From assembly GCF_016316925.1 (NCBI RefSeq), contig NZ_JAEEGB010000043.1, positions 1-43,766 of the forward strand: 43,766 bases of DNA. Direction: 5' to 3'. Under the pieces are notes generated by a model. The model did no database searches and was not told the DNA's origin. It worked only from the letters and a program-made list of their open reading frames with translations. The first letter of the stretch is position 1. Every line of letters starts with the position of its first letter. This DNA is from Clostridium aciditolerans. GTDB taxonomy: Bacteria > Bacillota > Clostridia > Clostridiales > Clostridiaceae. The position numbers and the translations under genes were made by a program. Below are positions 16,668-25,244 of this stretch, piece after piece.

Positions 16668-16750
16668 TACCTACGGGGTTAGCTGACGGGTTCGGTAAAG
16701 GCATAACCTACGCAAAATACGATTCACCCCAAAATTTTGGTTTCCCCGTG
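16668..16750 (-). promoter_or_regulatory. Cyclic di-AMP riboswitch (ydaO/yuaA type)
   Basis: Read on the minus strand, the leader holds ACGGGGAAACC, then GGGGTGAATC, then CCGAACCCGTCAGCTAACC with CCCCGTAGG, in that order. These are the conserved blocks of the ydaO/yuaA riboswitch, and the outer ACGGGG/CCCCGT can pair as P1. The aptamer ends only a few bases before the AGGAGAGG ribosome site of the wall hydrolase gene. In this family, ligand binding usually lowers expression; here the closeness to the ribosome site allows translational control. No clear terminator is visible. Confidence 0.92.
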
Positions 16751-16907
16751 TTTAATAAAAAACTTAGGCTAATGGTATTGTACCCATTAATTCAAAAAAA
16801 ATACAGGGTATAATTTTTTTTATTAATATTTTATAAAATAAGCTTGAGTATTGAAATAAATAACATTAAATAGTGTATAATTGTAGATAGGTATTTTTAT
16901 AAGGGCG

Positions 16908-17765
16908 GTGAAATGGGTGGAAATATTAGATATTGTAGTTAATTCAATTAAAAATATGGGTATATCTTCCATAATGGATATATTGGTAGTTTCATATATT
17001 TTTTATAAAGGTTATATGTTGATGAGAGAAACTAGGGCTGAACAACTTTTAAAGGGAATAATATTTATAATATTACTTATTCCGGTCAGTAGCTTTCTCA
17101 ATTTGACAATGCTAAATTGGATTCTAACTAAAACATTAACGATAGGAGTTCTTTCATTTATCATCATTTTTCAACCAGAAATACGTCGTGCTTTAGAGCA
17201 CTTAGGAAGAACTGCATTTAATGATAAACACATTTTAGAAGATGAAGAAACGATGGAAAGAGTTATAACTGAAGTTGTAAATTCTATAGAAAATTTATCT
17301 GATACTAGAACAGGTGCATTACTAGTAATTGAACAAATGACAGGCTTAGGAGATATAATAAATACTGGGACTAAGATAGATGCAATGGTGTCTTCTGCTC
17401 TTCTTGAAAATATCTTTGTAGTTAACACTCCGCTGCATGATGGAGCTACAATAATTAGAAATGATAGAATTGTGTCTGCAGGATGTTTTTTGCCACTAAC
17501 TAATAATCAAGAAATAAACAAAAAGTTAGGAACCAGGCATAGGGCAGCTATTGGGTTATCCGAAAACTCTGATGCCCTAGTTATAGTGGTATCTGAAGAA
17601 ACCGGTAATATTTCACTTGCGGTAAATGGTGTTCTTACAAGAAATTATACGAAAGAAAGACTTAAAGATATTCTTATTAGAATAATTAAGAGGAGACAGC
17701 AAAAAAAGCTGACTTTTAGAGAGCAGGTGATGGGATGGAAGAGAAAAATAAAAGGCAGCAAATAA
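16908..17765 (+). CDS. cdaA: Diadenylate cyclase (c-di-AMP synthase)
   Basis: CdaA joins two ATP into cyclic di-AMP at the membrane. The N-terminal third has three hydrophobic spans (ILVVSYIFYKGYML, GIIFIILLIPVSSFL, LTIGVLSFIIIF). The DAC domain carries DGA (178-180, in LHDGATIIRNDRIVSAGC) and RHR (210-212, in GTRHRAAIGLSE), the metal and ATP motifs. The frame starts at GTG 16908; GTG 16917 is equally possible because GGGCGGTG lies 6 bases before it. The cdaR gene overlaps its end by 31 bases. Divergent on the left is a hydrolase gene with a c-di-AMP riboswitch. Confidence 0.95.
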   Translation: MKWVEILDIVVNSIKNMGISSIMDILVVSYIFYKGYMLMRETRAEQLLKGIIFIILLIPVSSFLNLTMLNWILTKTLTIGVLSFIIIFQPEIRRALEHLGRTAFNDKHILEDEETMERVITEVVNSIENLSDTRTGALLVIEQMTGLGDIINTGTKIDAMVSSALLENIFVVNTPLHDGATIIRNDRIVSAGCFLPLTNNQEINKKLGTRHRAAIGLSENSDALVIVVSEETGNISLAVNGVLTRNYTKERLKDILIRIIKRRQQKKLTFREQVMGWKRKIKGSK

Positions 17766-18955
17766 TAATTAGAATATGCTGCGTTATCGCATCAACTATA
17801 CTATGGTTGTATATTTTTAATGTAGAAAACCCTATGAGAGAGCGTAAAATTTCTGTACCAGTACAAGTAACGAATAAGGATATATTAGCACAATCAAAGC
17901 TGGTACCAGTGGGGGAAGAACAGTTAAATGCAACCCTGACGATAAGAGGAAATGCTTCGGATATATATTCGGTAAAGGCTGAGGATTTTAAACTGGAATC
18001 GGATGTAGGAGGATATGTAGTAAAAAAAGGAGAAAACAAAATTCCAGTTACGGTGAGAAAAAGTCCTGAAAACGTAAGAATAGTAAATAATGAGAATTTG
18101 TGGGTGACAATAACACTAGATGAGCTAAAGCAAAAAACTGTATCAGTTAAGGTAATAACTGAAGGTAAAGCCAAAGAGGGATTTTTTGCAATGCAGCCTA
18201 TATTAAAAAGTACTGAAGTAGAGATAAATGGTCCATCAGATGCAATTAAATCTGTAAGCAGTGCAGTTGCTAGATGTGATTTAAAGAGTTCTACACAGGA
18301 TGTAAAGGCGCTAGTATCTCTTCAGCCAGTGGATTCTTCTGGAAATGTAGTAAATGGTGTATCTGTAAAACCAGATTCTATACAAGTAACTGTACCAGTT
18401 AAAAAAATTAAAAATGTACCTATAAATTTAAAATTGCAGGGGAATTTAAGCAATGAGGGAAATATAAAATCTATAATTCCTGTACCTGACACAATAGATA
18501 TAGCTGGAGATGAAAAAGTAGTTTCAAATATAAATGCTTTAGATACAGAAAGTATAGATGTAAGCAAGTTATATAATAAAGATACTGCAGAGGTTAAAAT
18601 TGTTATTCCTCAGGGTGTTACTCTTGTAAATAGCAATGGTACAATTAAATTAAAAATTAATTTAGATAAAACTGTGCAGAAAGACTTTAATTTAAATATA
18701 CAGACAAAGAATTTAGGGAATAACTATGCTGTAAGCTTAGATGTTGATAAGGTGAATATAACTGTTTCTGGCTCAGAAAATATAGTAAATAACTTAAAAC
18801 CAGAAAATATTGAGTGTTATGTAGATTTAAATGCTCTATCTGAAGGAGAGCATGTTACTAATGTTATCGTAAACTTACCTAGCGGAATATCTAAGGTAGC
18901 ACAGAATCCGCCTACTGTAAAGGCAGTAATAACTAAAAAAAATATTGGAGGGTAA
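17735..18955 (+). CDS. cdaR: CdaA regulatory partner, YbbR-domain protein
   Basis: CdaR proteins are membrane-anchored, mostly external proteins that bind CdaA and modulate c-di-AMP production. This one has one N-terminal membrane span (IIIRICCVIASTILWLYIFN) followed by about four YbbR-type beta repeats; recurring features include PVQVTNKDILAQSKL, VSVKVITEGKAKEGFF, VPINLKLQGN and FNLNIQTKNLGN. The final repeat ends in VKAVITKKN. The start ATG 17735 lies inside the end of cdaA, behind AGGTGATGGG, so the two are translationally coupled. Confidence 0.93.
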   Translation: MEEKNKRQQIIIRICCVIASTILWLYIFNVENPMRERKISVPVQVTNKDILAQSKLVPVGEEQLNATLTIRGNASDIYSVKAEDFKLESDVGGYVVKKGENKIPVTVRKSPENVRIVNNENLWVTITLDELKQKTVSVKVITEGKAKEGFFAMQPILKSTEVEINGPSDAIKSVSSAVARCDLKSSTQDVKALVSLQPVDSSGNVVNGVSVKPDSIQVTVPVKKIKNVPINLKLQGNLSNEGNIKSIIPVPDTIDIAGDEKVVSNINALDTESIDVSKLYNKDTAEVKIVIPQGVTLVNSNGTIKLKINLDKTVQKDFNLNIQTKNLGNNYAVSLDVDKVNITVSGSENIVNNLKPENIECYVDLNALSEGEHVTNVIVNLPSGISKVAQNPPTVKAVITKKNIGG

Positions 18956-18957
18956 AA

Positions 18958-20559
18958 ATGCCAATCAAAATTAATAATATAACAATTAATATAGATGAAG
19001 ATATAGAAGTTCTAAGAAATAAAGTAGCAAAAAGGTTAAAAATATCTGTTAACGATATAGAAAACTTTAAAATAATAAAGGAATCAATAGATGCTAGAAA
19101 AAAAGATTTAATTAAGTTTAATTATGCTGTTGAAGTAAAGTGTAGTAATGAGTTAAAAGTAGTAAATAGGATAAATGATAAGGATGTTAAGATACAAGAG
19201 GAAAGACATGAAGAGGATTTTAAATTTGGCACTAAAAAAATGGCGTATAGACCAGTTATAGTGGGAATGGGACCTGCAGGTATGTTTGCAGGTCTTTTGA
19301 TGGCGCAAAAAGGATATAAACCCTTAATAATAGAACGTGGGGAAAAAGTTGAAGAGAGAACAGATACTATAAATAAATTTTGGAATACAGGAAGCTTAAA
19401 TACTGAATCAAATGTTCAATTTGGAGAAGGTGGAGCAGGAACTTTTTCTGATGGTAAACTTACAACAAGAATAAAGGATACTAGATGTGATTTTGTGTTA
19501 GATGAGTTAGTTAAAGCGGGAGCACCTGAAGAAATTATATATAGTGGAAAGCCACACGTAGGAACCGATATATTAAAAATTGTTGTAAAAAATATAAGGG
19601 AAAAGATAATAGAGTTAGGTGGAGAAATCAAATTTAATAATAGACTAGAGGACTTAATTATTAAGGATAAACAATTGAAGGCAGTTATAGTAAATGGAGA
19701 AGAAATCCCATGTGAAAGCTTAATATTAGCTATTGGGCACAGTTCGAGAGATACATACGAAATGCTATATAGAAAAGATATATTTATGGAGCCAAAGGCT
19801 TTTGCTATAGGTGTAAGAGTTGAGCATTCTCAAAAGCTAATAAATTTAAATCAGTATGGAAAATATGCTGAACATCCTAGGCTAAAGGCTGCAGATTACA
19901 GGCTTACACATACAACTAAAGCAACAGGCAGAGCTGTTTACAGCTTCTGTATGTGCCCAGGAGGAAAAGTGGTAGCCGCTGCCTCGGAAGAAGAAAGACT
20001 TGTAACAAACGGAATGAGTTACTATAAGAGAGATGAAGATAATGCTAACTCGGCTATTGTAGTTACCGTAGGAGAGCAGGATTTTGAAGGGAATACACCG
20101 CTGAAAGGTATGGAGTTCCAAAGACATTACGAAAAGCTGGCATATACGCTAGGTGGAGGTGGATACTATGCACCTATTCAGTTAGTAGGCGATTTTTTAG
20201 ATGATAAAGTATCTACTAAGTTAGGTGATATAAGGCCAACGTATAGACCAGGTTATGAATTCAAAGATCTAAGAAAATGTCTTCCAACTTATGTTTCCGA
20301 ATCACTAAAAGAGGGGTTAGCTAATTTTGATTTTAAAATTAAGGGTTTTGCAAGCAACAACGCAATTTTAACTGGAATTGAGACTAGAACTTCTGCTCCA
20401 GTGAAAATAACCAGAAATGATAGACTTGAAAGTATAAGTTTACAAGGCTTATATCCTTGCGGAGAAGGGGCTGGCTTTGCTGGTGGAATAGTGTCTGCTG
20501 CAGTAGATGGGTTAAAAGTTGCAGAAAGTCTAATGAAAGAGTATTGTCCATTATATTAA
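18958..20559 (+). CDS. FAD-dependent dehydrogenase (COG2509-like), role unknown
   Basis: A 533-residue flavoprotein beginning 2 bases after cdaR stops. The first 95 residues form a small separate domain with charged, ubiquitin-like patterning. Then comes an FAD-binding Rossmann motif (VGMGPAGMFAGLLMA, about 102-116) and the family signature FGEGGAGTFSDGKLTTR. A late ETRTSAPVKITR and GAGFAGGIVSAAVDG complete the FAD site. Relatives commonly follow cdaR (ybbR) in clostridia, but the substrate is not known to me. The large size and motifs rule out a simple NADH oxidase. Confidence 0.88.
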   Translation: MPIKINNITINIDEDIEVLRNKVAKRLKISVNDIENFKIIKESIDARKKDLIKFNYAVEVKCSNELKVVNRINDKDVKIQEERHEEDFKFGTKKMAYRPVIVGMGPAGMFAGLLMAQKGYKPLIIERGEKVEERTDTINKFWNTGSLNTESNVQFGEGGAGTFSDGKLTTRIKDTRCDFVLDELVKAGAPEEIIYSGKPHVGTDILKIVVKNIREKIIELGGEIKFNNRLEDLIIKDKQLKAVIVNGEEIPCESLILAIGHSSRDTYEMLYRKDIFMEPKAFAIGVRVEHSQKLINLNQYGKYAEHPRLKAADYRLTHTTKATGRAVYSFCMCPGGKVVAAASEEERLVTNGMSYYKRDEDNANSAIVVTVGEQDFEGNTPLKGMEFQRHYEKLAYTLGGGGYYAPIQLVGDFLDDKVSTKLGDIRPTYRPGYEFKDLRKCLPTYVSESLKEGLANFDFKIKGFASNNAILTGIETRTSAPVKITRNDRLESISLQGLYPCGEGAGFAGGIVSAAVDGLKVAESLMKEYCPLY

Positions 20560-20613
20560 ATTTTCTGAAAAATACTTTTTTGCGATATATCTGCTAAAAT
20601 ATAAATGAGTATA

Positions 20614-20627
20614 TTAAAACGGTTTCA
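20614..20627 (+). promoter_or_regulatory. cre-like site (CcpA) before the first butyrate kinase gene
   Basis: TTAAAACGGTTTCA agrees with the cre consensus TGWAANCGNTNWCA at every position except the second (T for G). It lies immediately before the ribosome site, in a place where bound CcpA would block transcription. Confidence 0.6.
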
Positions 20628-20642
20628 TGGAGGTATTATTAT

Positions 20643-21737
20643 ATGGATATTAAATATCTTATTCTCGTAATAAATCCTGGTTCAACCTCTACAAAAATAG
20701 CATTATTTAGCAATGAGCAGTGTATAGCTTCTGAAAATTTATCACATAGTGTAGAAGAAATAAAGAAGTTCAAGAGCATTTATGAACAAAAAGAAATGCG
20801 TACAGAAGTTATAATGGAGTGGCTTAGAAAAGAGAATGTTTCCATTGAAAGCTTATCAGCAGTAGTAGGTAGAGGTGGACTTTTAAGACCAATGCCAGGT
20901 GGGACTTATAAAGTTACAGAAAGAATGCTGGAAGATTTAAAAATAGGTTATCAAGGTCAACATGCTTCGAACCTTGGTGGAATAATTGCATATACAATAT
21001 CTAAAAAAACAAACATACCTGCATTTATTGTTGATCCTGTGGCAGTTGATGAAATAGAAGATGTAGCTAGGATATCGGGATTACCGGATATCCTACGAAG
21101 ATCACTTGTTCACGCATTAAATATAAAAGCTGTTACTAGGAGAGTGTGTACTCAGTTAAATAAAGACTTCAACAAAAGTTCCTTTGTTGTAGCTCATATA
21201 GGTGGTGGAATATCAATATCACCAGTTAAAGACGGCAGAATAATTGATATGAATAATGCTAATGAAGAAGGACCTTTTTCTCCAGAGAGAGTAGGGGGAA
21301 TTCCTGTAGGAGATCTAGTAAAGCTCTGTTACAGTGGTAAATATACATATGATGAACTAAGGAAAAAGATGATAGGTCAAGGTGGACTTACGGCATATTT
21401 AGGAACTAACGATGGAAGAGAAATTAATAGAAGAATAGATGAGGGGGATAAAAGAGCAGAGTTTATTCTGAATGCCATGGCTTATCAAATTGCTAAAGAA
21501 ATAGGAGCTATGTCTGTAGAATTAAAAGGGCAAATAGATGCAATAATATTGACAGGCGGTATGGCTCACAATAAAAAACTTACAAGTTTTATAGAAGAAA
21601 TGGTTAAATTTATTGCTCCTGTGACAGTAGTTCCAGGAGAAGATGAGATGTTAGCATTAGCTCAAGGTGCATTAAGAGCACTAAAGAGTGAAGAAATACC
21701 AAAAGTATATGAGGAAGAGGTGTTTATTAATGATTAA
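20643..21737 (+). CDS. buk: Butyrate kinase (first copy)
   Basis: This ASKHA-fold acid kinase forms butyrate (or isobutyrate and other branched acids) plus ATP from the acyl phosphate. The ATP-phosphate motif [10 protein letters not shown], the GRGGLLRPMPGGTY stretch, the catalytic-region IGGGISI, GPFSPERVGGIPVGDL and late ILTGGMAHN are all diagnostic. At 364 residues it is a little longer than the second copy. The start follows ATGGAGG. Its last 8 bases overlap the start of ptb. Chain-length preference cannot be read from sequence; the vor-type genes downstream suggest branched acyl phosphates. Confidence 0.94.
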   Translation: MDIKYLILVINPGSTSTKIALFSNEQCIASENLSHSVEEIKKFKSIYEQKEMRTEVIMEWLRKENVSIESLSAVVGRGGLLRPMPGGTYKVTERMLEDLKIGYQGQHASNLGGIIAYTISKKTNIPAFIVDPVAVDEIEDVARISGLPDILRRSLVHALNIKAVTRRVCTQLNKDFNKSSFVVAHIGGGISISPVKDGRIIDMNNANEEGPFSPERVGGIPVGDLVKLCYSGKYTYDELRKKMIGQGGLTAYLGTNDGREINRRIDEGDKRAEFILNAMAYQIAKEIGAMSVELKGQIDAIILTGGMAHNKKLTSFIEEMVKFIAPVTVVPGEDEMLALAQGALRALKSEEIPKVYEEEVFIND

Positions 21738-22644
21738 AAATTTTGCAGAAGTTTTACAAAAAGCTAAGGATCAAGAAACAAAAAAGGTAGCAGTTGCAGT
21801 AGCTCAAGACAAGCCAGTTCTTGAAGCTATTAGAGATGCTAAAGAGCAAGGAATAGCGGATGCTATACTAGTTGGCGAAAAGTCACAGATAGAAGCTATT
21901 GCAGCAGAAATAGGAATGGACTTAAGCAATTTTGAAATTGTTGATGAAAAAGATAGTGTAAAAGCTGCATTAAAAGCTGTTGAGTTAGTTTCATCAGGAA
22001 AAGCTGATATGTTAATGAAGGGACTTATTGATACAGCAAACTTCCTAAGAGCAGTACTAAATAAAGAAGTTGGATTAAGAACAGGAAAATTAATGTCACA
22101 CGTTGGTGTATTTCAGTTAAATAATTTTGATAGATTATTATTCTTAACAGATGCCGCATTCAACATGTATCCAGAACTTAAAGACAAAGTAGATATAGTT
22201 AAAAATGCAGTAACTGTGGCTCAAGCAGTTGGAGTAGAAAAGCCAAAGGTTGCTCCTATCTGCGCTGTAGAAGTTGTAAATCCTAGTATGCAGGCAACTG
22301 TAGATGCTTCAATACTTTCAAAGATGAATGACAGAGGCCAAATAAAAGGATGCTTCATAGATGGACCACTAGCGCTAGATAATGCGTTATCAGAAGAAGC
22401 AGCAGCACATAAAGGAGTTACAGGACCAGTTGCTGGAAGAGCAGATATATTATTAATGCCTAATATAGAAGCTGGAAATATAATGTATAAGACTTTAACT
22501 TATACAACAGAATGCAAGAGTGGAGCATTATTAGTTGGAACATCAGCACCAGTTGTTTTAACTTCAAGAAATGATAGCCATGAAACAAAAATGTACTCAA
22601 TAGCCTTGGCAGCATTAGTTGCTACTCAGTTAAAAAAGAAATAG
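21730..22644 (+). CDS. ptb: Phosphate butyryltransferase
   Basis: Ptb converts butyryl- or branched acyl-CoA and phosphate to acyl phosphate for the kinases on both sides. It belongs to the Pta/Ptb family: [41 protein letters not shown], and the C-terminal [19 protein letters not shown] with [19 protein letters not shown] 21730 ([10 protein letters not shown]), with a GAGGAAGAGG site inside the end of buk, gives 304 residues, the usual Ptb size; the frame opens further upstream at 21688 only by chance. Coupled translation with buk is expected. Confidence 0.95.
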   Translation: MIKNFAEVLQKAKDQETKKVAVAVAQDKPVLEAIRDAKEQGIADAILVGEKSQIEAIAAEIGMDLSNFEIVDEKDSVKAALKAVELVSSGKADMLMKGLIDTANFLRAVLNKEVGLRTGKLMSHVGVFQLNNFDRLLFLTDAAFNMYPELKDKVDIVKNAVTVAQAVGVEKPKVAPICAVEVVNPSMQATVDASILSKMNDRGQIKGCFIDGPLALDNALSEEAAAHKGVTGPVAGRADILLMPNIEAGNIMYKTLTYTTECKSGALLVGTSAPVVLTSRNDSHETKMYSIALAALVATQLKKK

Positions 22645-22699
22645 TTTAATTACATATAAAATTACAAATTATTCACTTAAGTTTAAAGGAGGAAAAACA

Positions 22700-23770
22700 A
22701 TGGCTTATAAATTATTAATAATAAATCCAGGATCAACATCAACTAAAATAGGAGTTTATGAGGATGAAAAACAAATATTAGAAGAAACTCTAAGACACTC
22801 ATCAGAAGAGATAGGAAAATATGCTACTATATTTGATCAATTTGAATTCAGAAAAGAAGTTATACTACAGGTGCTAAAAGAAAAGAATTTTGATATAAAC
22901 ACGCTAGATGCAATTGTAGGAAGAGGCGGACTTTTAAAACCTATTGAGGGCGGAACTTATGCTGTAAACGAAGCTATGCTTGAAGATTTAAAAATTGGAG
23001 TTCAAGGACAACACGCATCAAACCTTGGTGGAATAATAGCTAATGAAATAGGTAACTCCTTAAATATACCAGCATTTATAGTTGATCCTGTTGTTGTAGA
23101 TGAAATGAATGATGTTGCAAGAATATCAGGAATGCCAGAAATTGAAAGAAAAAGCATTTTCCATGCATTAAATCAAAAGGCAGTTGCAAAGAGATATGCA
23201 AAAGAAAATAATAAGTCATATGATGAATTAAACTTAATAGTTACACATATGGGTGGTGGAGTATCTGTAGGAGCTCACAAAAATGGAAAAGTTGTAGATG
23301 TAAACAATGCACTAGATGGAGAAGGTCCATTCTCACCTGAAAGAAGCGGCGGACTACCAGTTGGAGATCTTGTTAAGCTTTGCTTCAGCGGCAAATATAC
23401 TATTGATGAATTAAAGAAAAAGATAAACGGTAAAGGTGGAACTGTAGCATATTTAGATACTAATGATTTCAGAGTGGTAGAGCAGAAAGCATTAGAAGGA
23501 GATGCTAAATCAAAGTTAATATTTGATGCGTTTGTTTTCCAGATTGCAAAAGAAATAGGTAAATGTGGAGCAGTTTTATGTGGAAAAGTTGATGCTATAT
23601 TATTAACTGGAGGAATTGCATACAGCAAGGCTGTAACAGCAGCTATAAAAGAAATGGTATCATTTGTTGGACCAGTTGTAATTTATCCAGGAGAGGATGA
23701 ACTTTTAGCTCTAGCACAAGGTGGACTTAGAGTACTAAATGGAGAAGAAAAAGCTAAAGAATATAAATAG
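22700..23770 (+). CDS. buk: Butyrate kinase (second copy)
   Basis: A second full-length butyrate kinase (356 residues, the standard size) with [48 protein letters not shown] and LLTGGIAYS intact, so both copies should be active. It has a strong AAAGGAGG site and is separated from ptb by 55 bases. It is clearly homologous to the copy at 20643 but different throughout, so this is an old duplication. Different acyl preferences or expression are plausible. A terminator follows. Confidence 0.94.
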   Translation: MAYKLLIINPGSTSTKIGVYEDEKQILEETLRHSSEEIGKYATIFDQFEFRKEVILQVLKEKNFDINTLDAIVGRGGLLKPIEGGTYAVNEAMLEDLKIGVQGQHASNLGGIIANEIGNSLNIPAFIVDPVVVDEMNDVARISGMPEIERKSIFHALNQKAVAKRYAKENNKSYDELNLIVTHMGGGVSVGAHKNGKVVDVNNALDGEGPFSPERSGGLPVGDLVKLCFSGKYTIDELKKKINGKGGTVAYLDTNDFRVVEQKALEGDAKSKLIFDAFVFQIAKEIGKCGAVLCGKVDAILLTGGIAYSKAVTAAIKEMVSFVGPVVIYPGEDELLALAQGGLRVLNGEEKAKEYK

Positions 23771-23786
23771 TTTAATAGGTAATGCT

Positions 23787-23820
23787 AGAAGTACAGAACA
23801 CATTCTTTTTCTGTACTTCT
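23787..23820 (+). terminator. Intrinsic terminator of the buk-ptb-buk operon
   Basis: AGAAGTACAGAA (23787-23798) pairs perfectly with TTCTGTACTTCT (23809-23820), followed by TTTTTA. Confidence 0.88.
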
Positions 23821-23935
23821 TTTTATATGCGAACTTTTTTATACCTGAACTTCTTTTAGATGAAGCAAACCAAAGAATTAGCGTAGTTTAAAAGCTGGAG
23901 TGAATTTTTATGCAAGATTATAAATAAAAATCATA

Positions 23936-23965
23936 TTAGAAATTTTGAATATTTTATGATATAAT
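23936..23965 (+). promoter_or_regulatory. Possible promoter of the P-loop gene
   Basis: TTAGAA (23936-23941) and a perfect TATAAT (23960-23965) with 18 bases between. Transcription would begin near 23972, giving a leader of about 230 bases. Confidence 0.45.
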
Positions 23966-23971
23966 ATAAAT

Positions 23972-24190
23972 GTGATAAAAAAATGGTCAGAAGAAAAATA
24001 TTTTAAAGCAAAAAATTCATAAATTTCTACAAAAGTGAAATTCAGTAATGAATTTTATAGTAGACAATGAACTTAACCTTTGCTAAAATTAAACTATATG
24101 GACATAATTTAAGAACATAATAGGTTAAGTTGTACTCCGTATGAATACGTTTACGGGAAATTGCAGAAAAAAGAGTTGTTGTTCACTAAT
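23972..24190 (+). other. Structured leader upstream of the P-loop gene
   Basis: This 433-base gap between genes contains no convincing ORF. Inverted repeats suggest RNA structure: AACTTAACCT (24070-24079) with AGGTTAAGTT (24122-24131), a smaller AAATTA/TAATTT pair within that loop, then a CCGTA/TACGG hairpin near 24137-24155. It does not match a riboswitch class I recognise. Confidence 0.4.
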
Positions 24191-24202
24191 CTGAGAGGTG
24201 AT

Positions 24203-24868
24203 ATGGTGAGTAGAATAAGAATATTTACAGGACATTTTGGAAGCGGCAAAACTGAGATATCTATAAATTATGCAATAAAGCTTGCAAAAGAAGGTAAGAA
24301 AGTTGCAATTGTTGATTTAGATATAGTAAACCCTTACTTTTGTACAAGAGGAATCAAGAAAGAGCTTGAAGAGTATGGTATAAGAGTAATTGCTGCAGAT
24401 CCTAACTTATCAAACGCAGAATTAATGGTGGTTCCGCCAGAAGTTTTATCTGTTTTTAATGATAAGAGTTATGAAGTAATCATGGATATCGGTGGTGACG
24501 ATCAGGGAGCTGTTGTGCTTGGACAGTACAATAGATACTTAAGAGAAGAACCTTATGATATGTACTTTGTCATAAATAATAATAGACCTTTAACATCAAA
24601 TAATGATGATACACAGGATTATATGAGAGTTATACAAGCAGCTTCTAGGCTTAAAGTAACCCATTTAATATCTAATACTAATATGTCTTATGAAACTGCA
24701 GTAGAAGATATTATTACAGGTGATAAGACAGTAAAGGAGCTATCCGAAAAACTTAATATACCTCATAAATATACTGTTTGCAGAAGAGACTTGATTGATG
24801 AGGTTAAGGGTAAGGTGCAAGGCGAACTTTTACCAATAGATATATATATGAAACCGCCTTGGAGATAA
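24203..24868 (+). CDS. P-loop ATP-binding protein (MinD/ParA-like), role unknown
   Basis: The protein has Walker A GHFGSGKTE near the N-terminus, KVAIVDLDIVNPYFCTRG and Walker B-like EVIMDIGGDDQGAVVLGQYN, the pattern of deviant-Walker SIMIBI ATPases. Late motifs include YFVINNNRPLT and THLISNTNMSYET. ATG 24203 or GTG 24206 is the likely start behind GAGAGGTG; an upstream extension to 24161 lacks a ribosome site. Its position just before the ferredoxin oxidoreductase genes suggests a role with that enzyme, for example in cofactor or metal handling, but this is a guess from context. Confidence 0.8.
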   Translation: MVSRIRIFTGHFGSGKTEISINYAIKLAKEGKKVAIVDLDIVNPYFCTRGIKKELEEYGIRVIAADPNLSNAELMVVPPEVLSVFNDKSYEVIMDIGGDDQGAVVLGQYNRYLREEPYDMYFVINNNRPLTSNNDDTQDYMRVIQAASRLKVTHLISNTNMSYETAVEDIITGDKTVKELSEKLNIPHKYTVCRRDLIDEVKGKVQGELLPIDIYMKPPWR

Positions 24869-24921
24869 AGTAAAATTTTATCATTTCAAATTTGCTAGAA
24901 ATAAAATTTATATAAATAGGG

Positions 24922-24986
24922 TTGAAAAACTCAGTAATTTTCTAGAACAAAAGCTATCTAGTAAGAATTGCTCAAAAGATTTTCAA
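24922..24986 (+). other. Imperfect long hairpin in the leader of the oxidoreductase operon
   Basis: TTGAAAA (24922-24928) pairs with TTTTCAA (24980-24986) and, inside, AATTTTCTAGA pairs loosely with TCTAGTAAGAATT. It lies between the P-loop gene and the 4Fe-4S subunit, where an attenuator or processing signal would fit. Confidence 0.35.
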
Positions 24987-25013
24987 TTACCAACATTAAG
25001 GAGGGAATTTCTT

Positions 25014-25232
25014 ATGCCAAATGCAAAGGTAACTTTTAGAGAAGAAAGATGCAAAGGCTGTGGACACTGTATAGCTGTATGTCCAAAGAAGATAATAAAC
25101 TTTGCTGATAAACTCAATGTAAAAGGATATCATCCTGCAACTGTTACAGAGGATAAGATGAGTGAATGTGTTGCGTGTGCTTCATGTGCAAGAATATGTC
25201 CTGATTATGTAATAACAGTTGAAAAAGAGTAA
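25014..25232 (+). CDS. 2-oxoacid:ferredoxin oxidoreductase, 4Fe-4S (delta) subunit
   Basis: A 72-residue bacterial ferredoxin-type protein with two CxxCxxCxxxCP cluster motifs (CKGCGHCIAVCP and CVACASCARICP), enough for two [4Fe-4S] clusters. In VOR/KOR enzymes this subunit carries electrons from the thiamine site to external ferredoxin. Strong AAGGAGGG start. The alpha subunit gene follows after 12 bases. Confidence 0.93.
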   Translation: MPNAKVTFREERCKGCGHCIAVCPKKIINFADKLNVKGYHPATVTEDKMSECVACASCARICPDYVITVEKE

Positions 25233-25244
25233 GGAGGGCGTTTT

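Noticed and set aside
17716-18174. Long minus-strand frame opposite cdaR
   Set aside because: It mirrors the coding pattern of cdaR on the other strand and has no ribosome site or family features.
24868-25013. T-box or other amino acid leader before the oxidoreductase operon
   Set aside because: No T-box core sequence or terminator is visible, only an imperfect hairpin.
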